A DNA stretch of 64,000 nucleotides. Source: Dactylonectria macrodidyma (Eukaryota > Ascomycota > Sordariomycetes > Hypocreales > Nectriaceae). The stretch lies in assembly GCA_020744425.1 (NCBI GenBank), contig JAGMUV010000001.1, positions 2,046,001-2,110,000 on the forward strand, in the 5' to 3' direction. The notes beneath the pieces are model-generated. The model had not been told where the DNA came from, ran no database searches, and saw only the letters and a list, made by a program, of their open reading frames with translations. The translations under genes and the position numbers were made by a program. Positions 44,569 through 54,355 of this stretch are shown piece by piece (position 1 is the stretch's first letter; the number at the start of each line of letters is the position of its first letter).

Positions 44569-45369
44569 AAGGAAGGCGCCACGTAGCACTTCTCCCGATT
44601 CGGCAACGATTAGTAGTCTCGGTTTCAATACTAAAGGACCTTGGCCTCATTCTTAGCTGCAGACAGGAATGCGCTAAAAGTGCAGAAAGAAGCCGGGAAG
44701 GGACGATGTGGAAGAGATGAGTGCTTCTTTTGTACCTTACGCACCACTGCTGTCATTTTGCCTTTCCCCAGGGTCCTCGATGCGCAGTTGGCCTTTTAAT
44801 CGTGACGATGGGTTCTTAGCATGGTGCGTTGGTTAGTATGTACAGGCGACAAGGATCTGAAAGGTTAGGCTGCATACATGGAGTGTACGGAAGAGTAGCT
44901 AGTTCCAGTGGGTCAAATCTGGAGGTCAGTCCACTATCATCAGAAAAAAGGTATGAGCGGGCCTGGTCCCGAAGGCTCTAATCCATATTGAATCCGTGGC
45001 ATATGCCACGCGTCAAATGGGACTAATGCGTTCGGTTGCTTCTCAGCCCGATTTGTCTCCCTGACTTGGAACTTGGTAGGGGCTTTACGCCATAGATACA
45101 TCGGGCCGTCCCTGAGACGTTGTCCGTCGACCCGCGATTACACCATTTAATGAACTGTGACGAATGATGATTGGGTGCCTTATCTCTTTGCGTGAGGGTA
45201 CTGGGCATGCCGAGGTGTGTTGAGTTGAGCTGGGCAAACCCACCAAACCCCTCTTTGTGCACCAGGGATGACCACCTTCTTCCAACCTGAGAAACCCCCT
45301 GTGCCTCACCAGCACTTAAGGAGACATGTCCACAATGGTGTCACACGGACTGCTGAGAGGAGCACCCCA

Positions 45370-45690
45370 AAGAGGGGCATGCAACTCGTCCCTCAACAAC
45401 TATGGGCCCGGCGACCAATTAAACGCTCCTGGCGGTACTCAGAACATCAGCAAAGGCATTGGTAACCAATTCCCTGGGGCTACTTTCTCTGGGACTGTGC
45501 AATTTGGCTAAGGTATCCGCGAGGAGCGTTGAGCATGTCGCCAGAGCCAAAGTTCGTAAAGGTGTCACCGTCGGACCCCTCTTTGGGCACGGACGGCTCC
45601 ATCTTGACAACTTCTCGATCGCATTACGCAATCCCTTCACTCACTCCGAGCTGGCCGATGAATGACCACCTTGCTCCGGATTCGTTTAAG
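45370..45690. pseudogene. Degenerate sesB/sesA tail-to-tail relic with sigma motif
   Basis: Plus strand 45370-45511 encodes the C-terminal end of a SesB copy: NNYGPGDQLNAPGGTQNI, GNQFPGATFSGTVQFG and a stop. Immediately beyond, the minus strand (about 45650-45512) encodes part of a SesA copy: KGLRNAIEKLS, a frame change, then EPSVPKEG and NFGSGDMLNAPRG. This reproduces the convergent order of the intact pair at 50988-53069 with most coding sequence and the spacer deleted. Confidence 0.85.
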
Positions 45691-46336
45691 AATTAGACTC
45701 CCCGTCATCATCATTTACAGTAGGTATGCAATCCCTCATCACACAGGCAGATCCTTGCGACTCAACATGCAGATGCTCTCCTGTCGTCAACCAACCGAAA
45801 TACACATGGCTCTCCTAAGGGATAACCAAAGGTCCCTCTTCCACTCCTCCACTCCCCTGCTTCTGGCCCTGCTTCTGACTGTGCTTCGCCGTCTCCCCCG
45901 GCGACTTGGTTTTCTGGTTGCGAATGCTTTAGAAAACTGGACCGATATAGACTGGTTCGCCCATCGATATATCAACTGGAAGTGTTACCGAGGGATCAGT
46001 CTTGAACAGCGTATAAAGGCTTTTATGGATGATGATCCAGCTCGCAACATCCTGATTGCAAGGAAAGTACGCGAGGGCATTGCCTATAACATGGAGGTGG
46101 ACCGACTTAAGGTCAACAGCCCATCTCGCGAGCACAAAAACGGCACCGTCGAAGCAGCTCCTGATTGCAAGGAAAATCCTGCTTCAGAGCATTCCATTAC
46201 CAAGCACATCTCTAGTTGGGGGATACAGCAAGATAATATCTCATGCTTCATTCCAGCTGCCCCAACACTAACCCTTTGGGGTGCAGTGATCCTTGTCGCT
46301 GGGACATCATACCTCCTCAGGAAGCATATCGCCTAA
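45662..46336 (+). CDS. Unknown small protein with C-terminal hydrophobic helix
   Basis: The open frame has ATG 45662, 45767 or 45806 as possible starts; the last gives 176 residues. A hydrophobic segment LLLALLLTVLRRL lies near the N-terminus of the shorter forms. The middle is polar (WTDIDWFAHRYINWKCYRG). The C-terminus is a transmembrane-like LTLWGAVILVAGTSYLL followed by RKHIA, as in tail-anchored proteins. No family is recognised. It converges with NLR-A. Confidence 0.5.
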   Translation: MTTLLRIRLRIRLPVIIIYSRYAIPHHTGRSLRLNMQMLSCRQPTEIHMALLRDNQRSLFHSSTPLLLALLLTVLRRLPRRLGFLVANALENWTDIDWFAHRYINWKCYRGISLEQRIKAFMDDDPARNILIARKVREGIAYNMEVDRLKVNSPSREHKNGTVEAAPDCKENPASEHSITKHISSWGIQQDNISCFIPAAPTLTLWGAVILVAGTSYLLRKHIA

Positions 46337-46372
46337 TTTCCACCTATTCTTTGATTACACTAGTAACAGGTA

Positions 46373-46645
46373 TTACTTCATCAGGGCCTGTAACTCTTCG
46401 AGTTCTTTGTTGAGTCTAGCGTTCTCCTCCTCCAAGCGTGAAATGGTTAGTTCGTAAGCATCGATCACATCTTGGTGATTGAGTCTAGATGACTCCTTGC
46501 GTCGAGCATCCTTTACTGCTTTCGAAGATGAAGACATGGATTCCTGGGTTTCTGCATCCATTGAATCACGAAGGGCCTGCATGGCGTTCCGCTCGTCCTC
46601 AATCTTCCCTTTTATCTCCTCCTTTTGTCGACGAAGGTTGACCAA
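46373..46645 (-). other. Coiled-coil ORF overlapping the 3' end of NLR-A in another frame
   Basis: The 90-codon minus-strand frame begins inside the last codons of NLR-A (VNLRRQKEEIKGKIEDERNA) and ends LEEENARLNKELEELQALMK. It shows clear heptad-rich coiled-coil sequence. It has no obvious own promoter. It could be a C-terminal extension of the NLR that is reached by a frameshift or that was disconnected by one. Confidence 0.55.
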
Positions 46646-49122
46646 TATAGACTTGCAGCAGCCGTACGACGGCCTCGTGCCCGTTCGCGGCAGCCCACGA
46701 CAGCGGCGTCGAGCCGTCCTTGTCCGGCGCCTCGATGTGGGCGCCCCGGTCGAGGAGCAGCCGCACGACGGCCTCGTGCCCTCCCGCGGCGGCCCCCGAT
46801 AGCGGCGTCGAGCCGTCCTTGTCCGGCGCCTCGATGTGGGCGCCCCGGTCGAGGAGCAGCCGCACGACGGCCTCGTGCCCCTTCACGGCGGCCCACTCCA
46901 GCGGCGTCCAGCCCCATATCTTGTCCGGCGCCTCGGTGTGGGCACCCCGGTCGAGGAGCAGCCGCACGACGGCCTCGTGCCCGTTCGCGGCAGCCCACGA
47001 CAGCGGCGTCCGGCCACACTCGTCCGGCGCCTCGGTGTGGGCGCCCCGGTTGAGGAGCAGCCGCACGACGGCCTCGTGCCCGTTTACGGCGGCCCTCCAT
47101 AGCGGCGTCCGGCCGCTCTTATCCGGCGCCTCGGTGTGGGCGCCCCCGTCGAGGAGCAGTCGCACGACGGCCTCGTCCCCTCTCTCGGCGGCCCACGACA
47201 GCGGCGTCCGGCCATCCGAATCTTTGGCGTCGATATTAATGCCAACTTGGTCTGCCCTTTCCAAAATGACCCACAACGCTCCTGCCACTCCGTATCTCGA
47301 CATAACGTGTACTAGATTAGTCCCTTCTGGCGGACAGTCGTAAGAATATCTCGCCAATATTCTGTAAATACGCACCCATCGTTCCACAAGAGTGTTTGAT
47401 GGCCCTGCGAAATATTCTAGAAGATCCTCTTGAAGGATACCTCTAGCATCACTTTGCTTCGTGTGCGCCACCCACGAGGTCGTGGCGTAATGCAGGAAAG
47501 GAAACTCGGATGTCAAGCGGTAGGGCTCTTGACTTGCTGACCGACCGATCTCCTCCATTGCCAAGTAGCGTATGCAGGTCCTAGAAAGCCGATAGTGTGC
47601 GATTCCGACTACAAAGTCGGCTTTGACGGTCTTGTCCAGAGCCGATAGGCCCTTCTCGACGAAAAAGTCCTTGACGGACTGGTGGATAAACTGGACAACC
47701 TTCGTGTCCGTGACCTCAGCAAGACCGCGGCTGAGTGTCTGAACTCGCCTCTTCATTCTGTCATTGTCCGATATATAATCTTTTGTGCTCTGGTATTCCT
47801 GTAATGACTTGTGTGGGCAATTGGCATCGACGATCATGGCCCATCGCAATTCGTCTAGTGACAAGGGCCGCACGGCAAAGCAGATCCATTGAATCAGTTT
47901 GAGAGAAGCCGGTCTCTCGTCCACATTTCGGATGAGGTCGTGGTAGAGGTTATCTAGATCCGGAGGGATAGAATAGATCTCGTCTTCAATCTTCTTCAAT
48001 CCTGCTCCTCCATTGTCAAGGTTCAGGATTTGGTTCACCACGAGATACGCCCATATGAAAACGCCCTGGGCATGTTTGGTGATTAAATCCGGAATCGTAG
48101 ATACTGTTAGCTCACGGGATACAGAAAGCTGAGCTCGCACGTAGGTCGAAATATCCTGTCTGTTCTCATCCTCGAGGCATATTTCGAACTGACAAGCCTG
48201 GTCCAGAATGGGGTAGTGACGACAAGTGAAGCAGATGTGAAATTGTGAACCGGTAGACGGGAGCCCCTGGAGCAGGGACTTAAACTCCCGGACCAGGTTG
48301 ACCGCATTCTTTTGGCCACATTCGTCTAACGCATCGACGAATAACCAGACTGGACGAGTCTCCAAGACCTTCGGAAGCGATGATTCAAAGAGGCGTGGCA
48401 GCTCGCGCGGATGCCACTGCCACTGTTCACCCGGCTTGCCAACAGTTTTACACCGTTGTTGGAAAGTGGCCACAAGGTCTGTCAGTGCTTCAGAGTCCTG
48501 GTGTAGGAGTTGGTAAAGGAGCGACCGGAAGAGGCCCAACGGCGTCTTTTGGAGTTCAGAGCCACGGCCGTGTAAGAAGAACGAGAGAATCAAGGCTCCC
48601 TCTCCGGTGTTGGGTATTGCCATGACATGGTTCAGAACGTATCGCAGCAACGTCGATTTCCCAGAGCCAGGCTTTCCTTTTATCCAAAGCAGGCCCCGAC
48701 CACAAGAGGCCCAGCTCGTGCATGTTTGGTGCCGAAGCAGCCACGTGCATGTTCCCTTAGCGGCGGCGTCGATATCGTGGGACCGACTGTCCATTTCTGG
48801 AAAAGCCAGCGATCTTAAGCAATCTCGTAACGGATCGAAGTGTTCCTTTGTGTCTGAACGATATGGTGAGTTAAGAATCTTGATGAAAGCGCCTGTTCTT
48901 ACTAAAATACACAGGCTGTTGGAAAGTAGCCCCAGGGAATTGATTGCCACTGCCATTGCCGATGTTCTGAGTGCCGCCAGGAACGTTGAATTGATCCCCA
49001 GTGCCGTAACTGTTGAAGTACGAGCCCTGGGAAGACGGCCCAGTTCGTTCCGTGTCCCCTTGTAACCCACCGGTCCGAGGCCGTTCCTGTGGCGGAAATA
49101 TCTCATCTGTGGCTCTATCCAT
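46599..49122 (-). CDS. Sigma-motif NACHT-ankyrin NLR (NLR-A)
   Basis: Two exons, 49122-48903 and 48853-46599 (49-nt intron), give 824 aa. Exon 1 encodes a short leader and the sigma-type amyloid motif (FNSYGTGDQFNVPGGTQNI, then GNQFPGATFQQPVYF). Exon 2 encodes the NACHT module: IDAAAKGTCTWLLRH, Walker A GKPGSGKST (about 133-141) and Walker B WLFVDALDECG. A winged-helix region with FIHQSVKDFFVEKGLSALD follows, then about six ankyrin units like TPLSWAAANGHEAVVRLLLD. It is a STAND/NLR receptor expected to oligomerise on ligand binding and template effector amyloids. The larger single-frame reading that starts at 49187 runs through the sigma exon in the wrong frame and is not used. It is paralogous to NLR-B in inverted orientation. 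Confidence 0.9.
46650..47215 (-). repeat. Ankyrin-coding minisatellite of NLR-A
   Basis: About six 99-nt units of the same sequence family as those in NLR-B, on the minus strand. Sharing of unit sequence between the two genes suggests conversion between them. Confidence 0.85.
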
Positions 49123-49897
49123 TGTCTAAGACACGATAGATCAGTTGAAGAAGGCTGAGGACGACGGAAAGATGAGCGGAGTTGCACCAGGAGTATGATC
49201 TATTCAAGGTCTTACCAAGGCCTGTAGGTCTGGCTGAAAGAAGAAACGCAGGGTGAGAACCAGACTACCAAAATCTCTTCATCTCCGCCGAGAAGGAGGC
49301 AGATATGCTAGCGGAGGCGAAGTCACCTAGAAACAGCGAGGACGATGAGGTCAGCCCGTCGGTTTACTCGTTGGCGGTCATCGCGGGGAGGCTGGGGGTG
49401 GCCAGCTGTCGCCAATAGGGCTTCGCGAAAATGTGACGGCACAGACGGATACAAACGAGACGCAGGCCGTCTTGAGAAGATCAAAACGCGTACAACATGT
49501 AGAATGTTCGCTCGCGAGCCAAAGAATAGTTTGATACTTTTGGCGAGCGGGAAAGAACCTCTGGCGTCAGATTGGGGCGTCAGAAAAGGACGAGTCGCTC
49601 AAGAGCAGCACGCTCCTCCAATCTCTCGAGGCCAGAACAAACGCACCAGCTGATACAGTGGGTGGCCGGGGTCTGTTCCAGCTGAAACTAGATGTGTGGA
49701 ATGGATTGGGCTCCAAGCCTGCGCCCAATCTTCGCATCGCCCAAGTTAGATGTTTTGGCATTGGCTTCTTTATTGCCAATTCCACACACATTCATCAAGT
49801 CGGCACGATGAGCCAATCAGTTACTATCATCGACCATCCGCATGCCCTGAGCCAAAGGTCAGCAGCAACTGCCGAGAACTTTTTGGTGGTGGATAGG
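49123..49897 (-). promoter_or_regulatory. NLR-A upstream region, inverted copy of NLR-B upstream
   Basis: The reverse complement of this interval matches 53415-54355 along nearly its length, including blocks such as GATGAGCCAATCAG and CAAAAAGTTCTCGGC. It lacks the small TIR element present at 53517-53664. ORFs within it, on either strand, are parallel frames of non-coding sequence. Confidence 0.75.
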
Positions 49898-50987
49898 CAG
49901 TCCTTCCAAGGCTGCATTGGCGGGACGAAAACGAGGAGAACAGGTCATTCCCTTCACTGACCGAGCCCCCCAAAGCTTCCGGGTTCTCCGACCATGCGCT
50001 CGATCGCATCTACTGGACGACCTCCATAACCTTTCTTTCGAGACAGCCTGGGTTGGAAGAGTCGGGCGGTATTTGGCTATGCTGTTTGCGTTGGTACCGG
50101 GGTAGTCGTGGTTCGCCTCGCCACGATGCCGTCATAGGTCTCTCGTGGCAGACTGCACTCGACCGTGGCTCGGAGTAAAAATGATAGCCCAGGCGCCCAG
50201 GTGCGCTTTGGCCCAGGGTATTCTGAATGGTGCTGTTATGGCTTTGATAGCTCGTTCAGGTCAGCTCAGCGATTGACCACCCCTTTGCATCACCACTTGT
50301 GCTAGGCAAATGGGTCCGGGCCGTGCCTGGTGCGGGCCGGTAATGGGCTGCCGCGGCCTGGCGCTGCACATGGACGGCGTCGACCGTGGGCCCTCATCTG
50401 GCTAGAGCTAACAAGACTTGCCTGGACTTCGCGTGCAACACGGAGACGTCCAGGCTTCTGGGAAACCCAGGCGCAGTCACTCCAATTCATCTCCCCAGCC
50501 AGGCAAAGGGTTACGCAGACGGTACAAGACAGATGCAAGGGATTGATACCCTGCCGCGGGGCAAGGAGTAATCGCGCAGGCGTGTCTTTTAAGCGAAATG
50601 CCTGATTCGCATCCCACCACCCTGGGACCCTCGAGCCTCACCGATCCCGGAACGCATGGACGACAAGATAAGGGTTCGGAAGTCGTGCCATGCCGCTAGT
50701 AAAGGCTCAAACAGTACACTGGACACCGTGGTTCTGCCTCCTGCTTGTCCTCCAGCAACCGGAGGCGGTCGCGCATCACTGACCAGGAGCGCGGAGTGAA
50801 GAGGACGCTGCAGGGCGACAGCCACGACAAGCAACTTGGTTGCTGCGCAGCAGCCGCCGCGTCCCGCGAGAAGTGACGGCTTAGTGGCATTCATCAGCCG
50901 GCATTTCCGGCAGTCCTCCTTCCTCGTAACTTCGCATTTTCTCAGAGCCGCCACTATTCTTCGGAGAATGCGTCGCGCACAATTGTG
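49898..50987 (+). promoter_or_regulatory. sesB upstream region
   Basis: No gene is recognised. The interval is duplicated in the relic at 33345-34790, with conserved blocks such as GGCTGCATTGGCGGGACGAA and GCATCGCTGATGAGGAG just at the start of the gene. It presumably contains the sesB promoter. Confidence 0.55.
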
Positions 50988-52205
50988 ATGATCTCCGCCG
51001 ACCCGAGCTCCCTTTCCTATCGATTCTACAACGCATCGCTGATGAGGAGGTTGCGAGCGAAATTTCCATGGCGGAAGCAGCATCGGACTGGCGACAATTC
51101 ACCGGAAATTCATCAACAGCAGGAGACAAGCCACGGCCACAGCCCGCCTAGTCCTCCATCGCGTCACGAGACAGACCTCCGTCCCCCTTTTCAGAGCACT
51201 CTAGGTCCCTCCTTCCCGGACGGAGTTGAAATTCTGCACGATTGCCGCGACGCCACGATTGACATCTGCTTTGTCCACGGTCTGACTGGCAATCGGGTTA
51301 GCACCTGGACCGCCAACGGGCAGTCCAAACCCTGGCCCGAGACGCTCCTGCCACCCAAGCTCAGCAGGGCTCGCGTACTCACGTACGGCTACGACGCGTA
51401 CATCGTGCGGAAATCGGTCGCATCGACAAATGGGTTGATCGATCACGCCACGAACCTCTTGAACGACCTGGCGACCGACAGAGCCTGTTCCAATGCGTCC
51501 TCTCGACCGCTAGTCTTTGTCGCTCACAGCCTGGGCGGCCTCGTCTGCAAGGAAGCCGTTCTTCTCTCCCGAAACAACCCCGAACCACATCTCCGGGGCA
51601 TATTCGACTGCACCAAGGGCATCGTATTCCTGGGCACGCCTCACAGGGGATCCTGGATGGCCGACTGGGCCAGGATACCGGCTTCGGCCCTTGGGATCGT
51701 CAAGTCCACCAACAAGTCGTTATTGAAGATCTTGGAGACAGACGACAAATACCTGCAGTCCATTCAAGATCGCTTTTGGTCCATGGTACGGGAACAGCAG
51801 AAGGCCGGCCGGGATCTCGAGGTTGCGTGCTTCTTTGAAGAACTGCCCTTGTCTGGGGTCGGAAAAGTCGTCTCCAAGGACTCGGCTACCCTTGAAAGTT
51901 ACAACGCGATCAGCATCCACGCCAACCATAGCAACATGGTGAAGTTTAGCTCCGTGGACGACAATGGATTCAAAAGGCTGCTTGGCGAGCTGGTCAGATG
52001 GGAATCACAAATCAGGAATTCAGCTGCCAGTCAAGCAACACAATCGATAGAAGAAGCACGGGGAAGAAAGCCAGCCAACTCGTCTTTCAACAACTATGGC
52101 CCCGGCGACCAATTCAACGCTCCTGGCGGCACTCAGAATATCAGCAATGGCAGTGGCAATCAATTCCCTGGGGCTACTTTCTCTGGGTCTGTGCAATTTG
52201 GCTAG
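50988..52205 (+). CDS. sesB: SesB-type alpha/beta hydrolase with C-terminal sigma amyloid motif
   Basis: The 405-aa intronless protein starts at ATG 50988 (a GTG lies one codon before). A variable leader is followed by a serine hydrolase domain of the SesB/PGAP1-like type (residues about 85-345). It shows the oxyanion strand ICFVHGLTGN, the nucleophile elbow VFVAHSLGGLVCK (Ser181) and GIVFLGTPHRGS, with His314 in HANHSNMVKF as the probable catalytic histidine. Residues 365-405 are the two-pseudo-repeat sigma motif: FNNYGPGDQFNAPGGTQNI and GNQFPGATFSGSVQFG, to the last residue. Homologues act as lipase-like cell-death effectors beside NLRs. The C-terminal position and identity with the NLR N-terminal motif imply activation by amyloid templating (inference). 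It converges with sesA, 231 nt apart. Confidence 0.93.
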   Translation: MISADPSSLSYRFYNASLMRRLRAKFPWRKQHRTGDNSPEIHQQQETSHGHSPPSPPSRHETDLRPPFQSTLGPSFPDGVEILHDCRDATIDICFVHGLTGNRVSTWTANGQSKPWPETLLPPKLSRARVLTYGYDAYIVRKSVASTNGLIDHATNLLNDLATDRACSNASSRPLVFVAHSLGGLVCKEAVLLSRNNPEPHLRGIFDCTKGIVFLGTPHRGSWMADWARIPASALGIVKSTNKSLLKILETDDKYLQSIQDRFWSMVREQQKAGRDLEVACFFEELPLSGVGKVVSKDSATLESYNAISIHANHSNMVKFSSVDDNGFKRLLGELVRWESQIRNSAASQATQSIEEARGRKPANSSFNNYGPGDQFNAPGGTQNISNGSGNQFPGATFSGSVQFG

Positions 52206-52436
52206 GATAGTTCTCGAGGGCGTGTCAGAAGATGATCCAGGCAGAGGTCGATCAAGGAAGCTGCGACTCAACGCTGTCGGGGAGCTGACTGTCCTCGACC
52301 TATGGTACCAAACGCATAATAGAATAAAGTCTGCTCGTAATTACCTAGAATCAAGGCCTAGCTATAGACACTACTAAGAAACCAGCCCGCAGATCCTAGC
52401 TACTTTATGGTAGGCATTCCAACAAGAAGCAACTTC

Positions 52437-53069
52437 TCATGACGGATTCTGGCCAAAAGTCAGAGGCGCATGGAAAATGGCCCCAGGAAATTGGGGGCCA
52501 CTGCCGTCAGCGATGTTCTGGGTACCATCAGGTGCGTTGAATTGCTTCCCACCGTAGCTGTTAAAAATGTTGCCCAACCCCTCCTTTGGCACGGACGCCT
52601 CCATCTTTGACAGCTTCTCGATGGCACCGCGCAACCCGTTGACTTGGTCTTCCATTCCTACTCTGATCGCACCGTTCTCGGCCAAGGCACATACGTCATT
52701 CATCATCCCCATCACCAAAACCTCCACCGTCCTTCCCTTGCCCTCTTGTGTCACCGCCTCTTTGTAACCCTCGAACCTCGAAGTCTCCGGTGCTTGGGCG
52801 ACGGCGTTGAATATGCTTTTGGACAGCTCTGCGTTGCTGTTGCACTCCTTCAGTGAGTCCATGACGCTTTGGGGATCTCCGGCTACGTTGCGTCCGCCTA
52901 GTTGAGTCTTGGCAGTTTGGAGAGCCTTCCCGACAAGGAACAGCCCTCGACCCGCTTCATGGAAAGCCTCTCGGAGACCCTTGTCACCTTTGACAACATT
53001 GTAGTAATCTGTGGCGGCCTCGAGGGTGGTGATCGTGCTCGAGATCAAGTCTGTGACGGTAGCTGCCAT
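52437..53069 (-). CDS. sesA: SesA-domain protein with C-terminal sigma amyloid motif
   Basis: The 210-aa intronless protein begins MAATVTDLISSTITTLEAAT and has the all-helical SesA domain (about 1-130; LREAFHEAGRGLFLVGKALQ, then SKSIFNAVAQAPETSRFEGY). This domain is found alone or at the N-terminus of NACHT proteins. A linker GLRGAIEKLSKMEASVPKEG follows. Residues about 168-206 are the sigma motif: FNSYGGKQFNAPDGTQNI and PQFPGAIFHAPLTFG. The domain order mirrors HET-S (globular helical domain, then C-terminal amyloid motif). By analogy it is a candidate membrane-active or regulatory effector triggered by the NLR. It is transcribed convergently with sesB; the pair lies between the two NLRs. 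Confidence 0.92.
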   Translation of the reverse strand: MAATVTDLISSTITTLEAATDYYNVVKGDKGLREAFHEAGRGLFLVGKALQTAKTQLGGRNVAGDPQSVMDSLKECNSNAELSKSIFNAVAQAPETSRFEGYKEAVTQEGKGRTVEVLVMGMMNDVCALAENGAIRVGMEDQVNGLRGAIEKLSKMEASVPKEGLGNIFNSYGGKQFNAPDGTQNIADGSGPQFPGAIFHAPLTFGQNPS

Positions 53070-53516
53070 CTTTGGACGGAAGACTAAATCCGGGCTGTGG
53101 ATATGTTCCGATGCTACTGACGTCTGTGACTCTTATTAGTATTGATATTTCTTCCCAAGAGTCAGGTATTTGACGCCTACAGAGAATATTGCGAGAAGGC
53201 GTGTTCACGGAATATATCAGAACTGATAGGGTTAGCGAAGGGAAAAGGCAGAGCGCTTAGAGCGTTGAGTAATAAAGACGTCTGGCTTCCTACACCCCTG
53301 TAGGAGGGTGCGGGCACCCTGCAGTATCGCGCATGGGCAATCTAGATTCTCATTTGCTGGGTGTGGGTTCACGTCTCAAAATGTTGCTTGATCAACTACC
53401 CTCTGAGCCTGCATCGCACCAAAAAGTTCTCGGCGGTTGCTGACCTTTGATAATTCGCTATACGTGTGATGTGGCTGCAGGTTGGCAGCACTGAATTGGC
53501 TCAGGTGATCTGGACT

Positions 53517-53664
53517 ATCTCCTTGGGTGCGGTAATGCTGGTGGGGCAGAATCGCTACTTAAGAAAAAAGCAAACTACCCACAAATAGCCACAAGTACCC
53601 TACTACCAATCATCTTAGAGAAGTACCAAAAGTGCTCCACCAGCATTACCGCACCCAAGGAGAT
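53517..53664. mobile_element. Small TIR element (MITE-like) in the NLR-B promoter region
   Basis: A 148-bp insertion has about 31-bp terminal inverted repeats (left 53517-53547, right 53633-53664). They begin ATCTCCTTGGGTGCGGTAAT and differ at one position within the core. The interior is AT-rich and non-coding. The two paralogous upstream regions (reverse complement of about 49800-49860, and about 32915-32965) run continuously across this point without it, which defines an empty site. Confidence 0.85.
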
Positions 53665-54355
53665 GGTAGCTCATTGGCTCATCGTCCCGACTCTACGCAT
53701 ATGCAATGCAAATGGGAAACATCCAACTCGAGAGATGCGCAGATTGGCTCCTGGCTGGAGCACAGTCCATTCTACACATCTAGTTTCGGCTGGAACGGAT
53801 CCCGCCCACCCGCCGTATCAGCTGGTGCGTGCGTTTGTCGTGGCCTCGAGAGATTGGAGGAGTGTGCTGCTCTCGAGCGACTCGTCCTTGTCTGACGCCC
53901 CAATCTGACGCCCGAGTTGCTTTCCCGCTTCCCAAAAGTATCAAACTATTCTTCGGCTCACGAGCGGAACCTCTACGTGTTGTACCCGTTTTGATCTTCT
54001 CAAGACGGCCTGAGTCTCGTTTGTACCCGTCTGTGCCGTCACATTTTCGCGAAGCCCTATTAGCGACAGCTGGCCACCCCCAGCCTCCTCCCCGCGGTGA
54101 CCGCCAACAAGTAAACCGACGGGCTGACCTCGTCGTCCTCGCTGTTTCCAGCTGACTTCGCGTCCGCTCGCACATCTTCCTCCTTCACGGCCGTGACGAA
54201 GAGATTTTGGTGGTCCAGCTCTCACCCTGCGTTTTCTCTTTCAGCCGGAACTACAGGCGGTAGTAAGCCCTCGGATAGATCATATTCCTGGTACAACTCC
54301 GCTCATGTTTCCGTCTTCCTCAGCCTTCTTCAATTGATCTATCGTGCCTCAGACA
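53665..54355 (+). promoter_or_regulatory. NLR-B upstream region
   Basis: It is the inverted duplicate of the NLR-A upstream region and is also related to 32970-33340. Open frames on both strands here are matched in the NLR-A copy but show no protein family; the shared sequence probably reflects recent duplication of a promoter and leader. Confidence 0.6.

Noticed and set aside
25254..46336. A gasdermin-like partner for the proteases
   Set aside because: No ORF in the window shows a gasdermin-like N-terminal pore domain. The tail-anchored ORF at 45.7-46.3 kb does not resemble it.
46612..47343. ORFs of 142-207 codons opposite or offset to NLR-A ankyrins
   Set aside because: Same reason: repeat-driven shadow frames with Arg/Pro/Ala-only composition.
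48903..49187. Upstream extension of the NLR-A main frame to 49187
   Set aside because: It reads the sigma exon out of frame. The spliced model, with a GTAAG donor at the same site as in NLR-B, restores the conserved motif.
49345..49653. ORF of about 100 codons repeated at 53780-54175 on the other strand
   Set aside because: It is shared only because the NLR upstream regions are an inverted duplication. Composition and lack of any family argue against coding.
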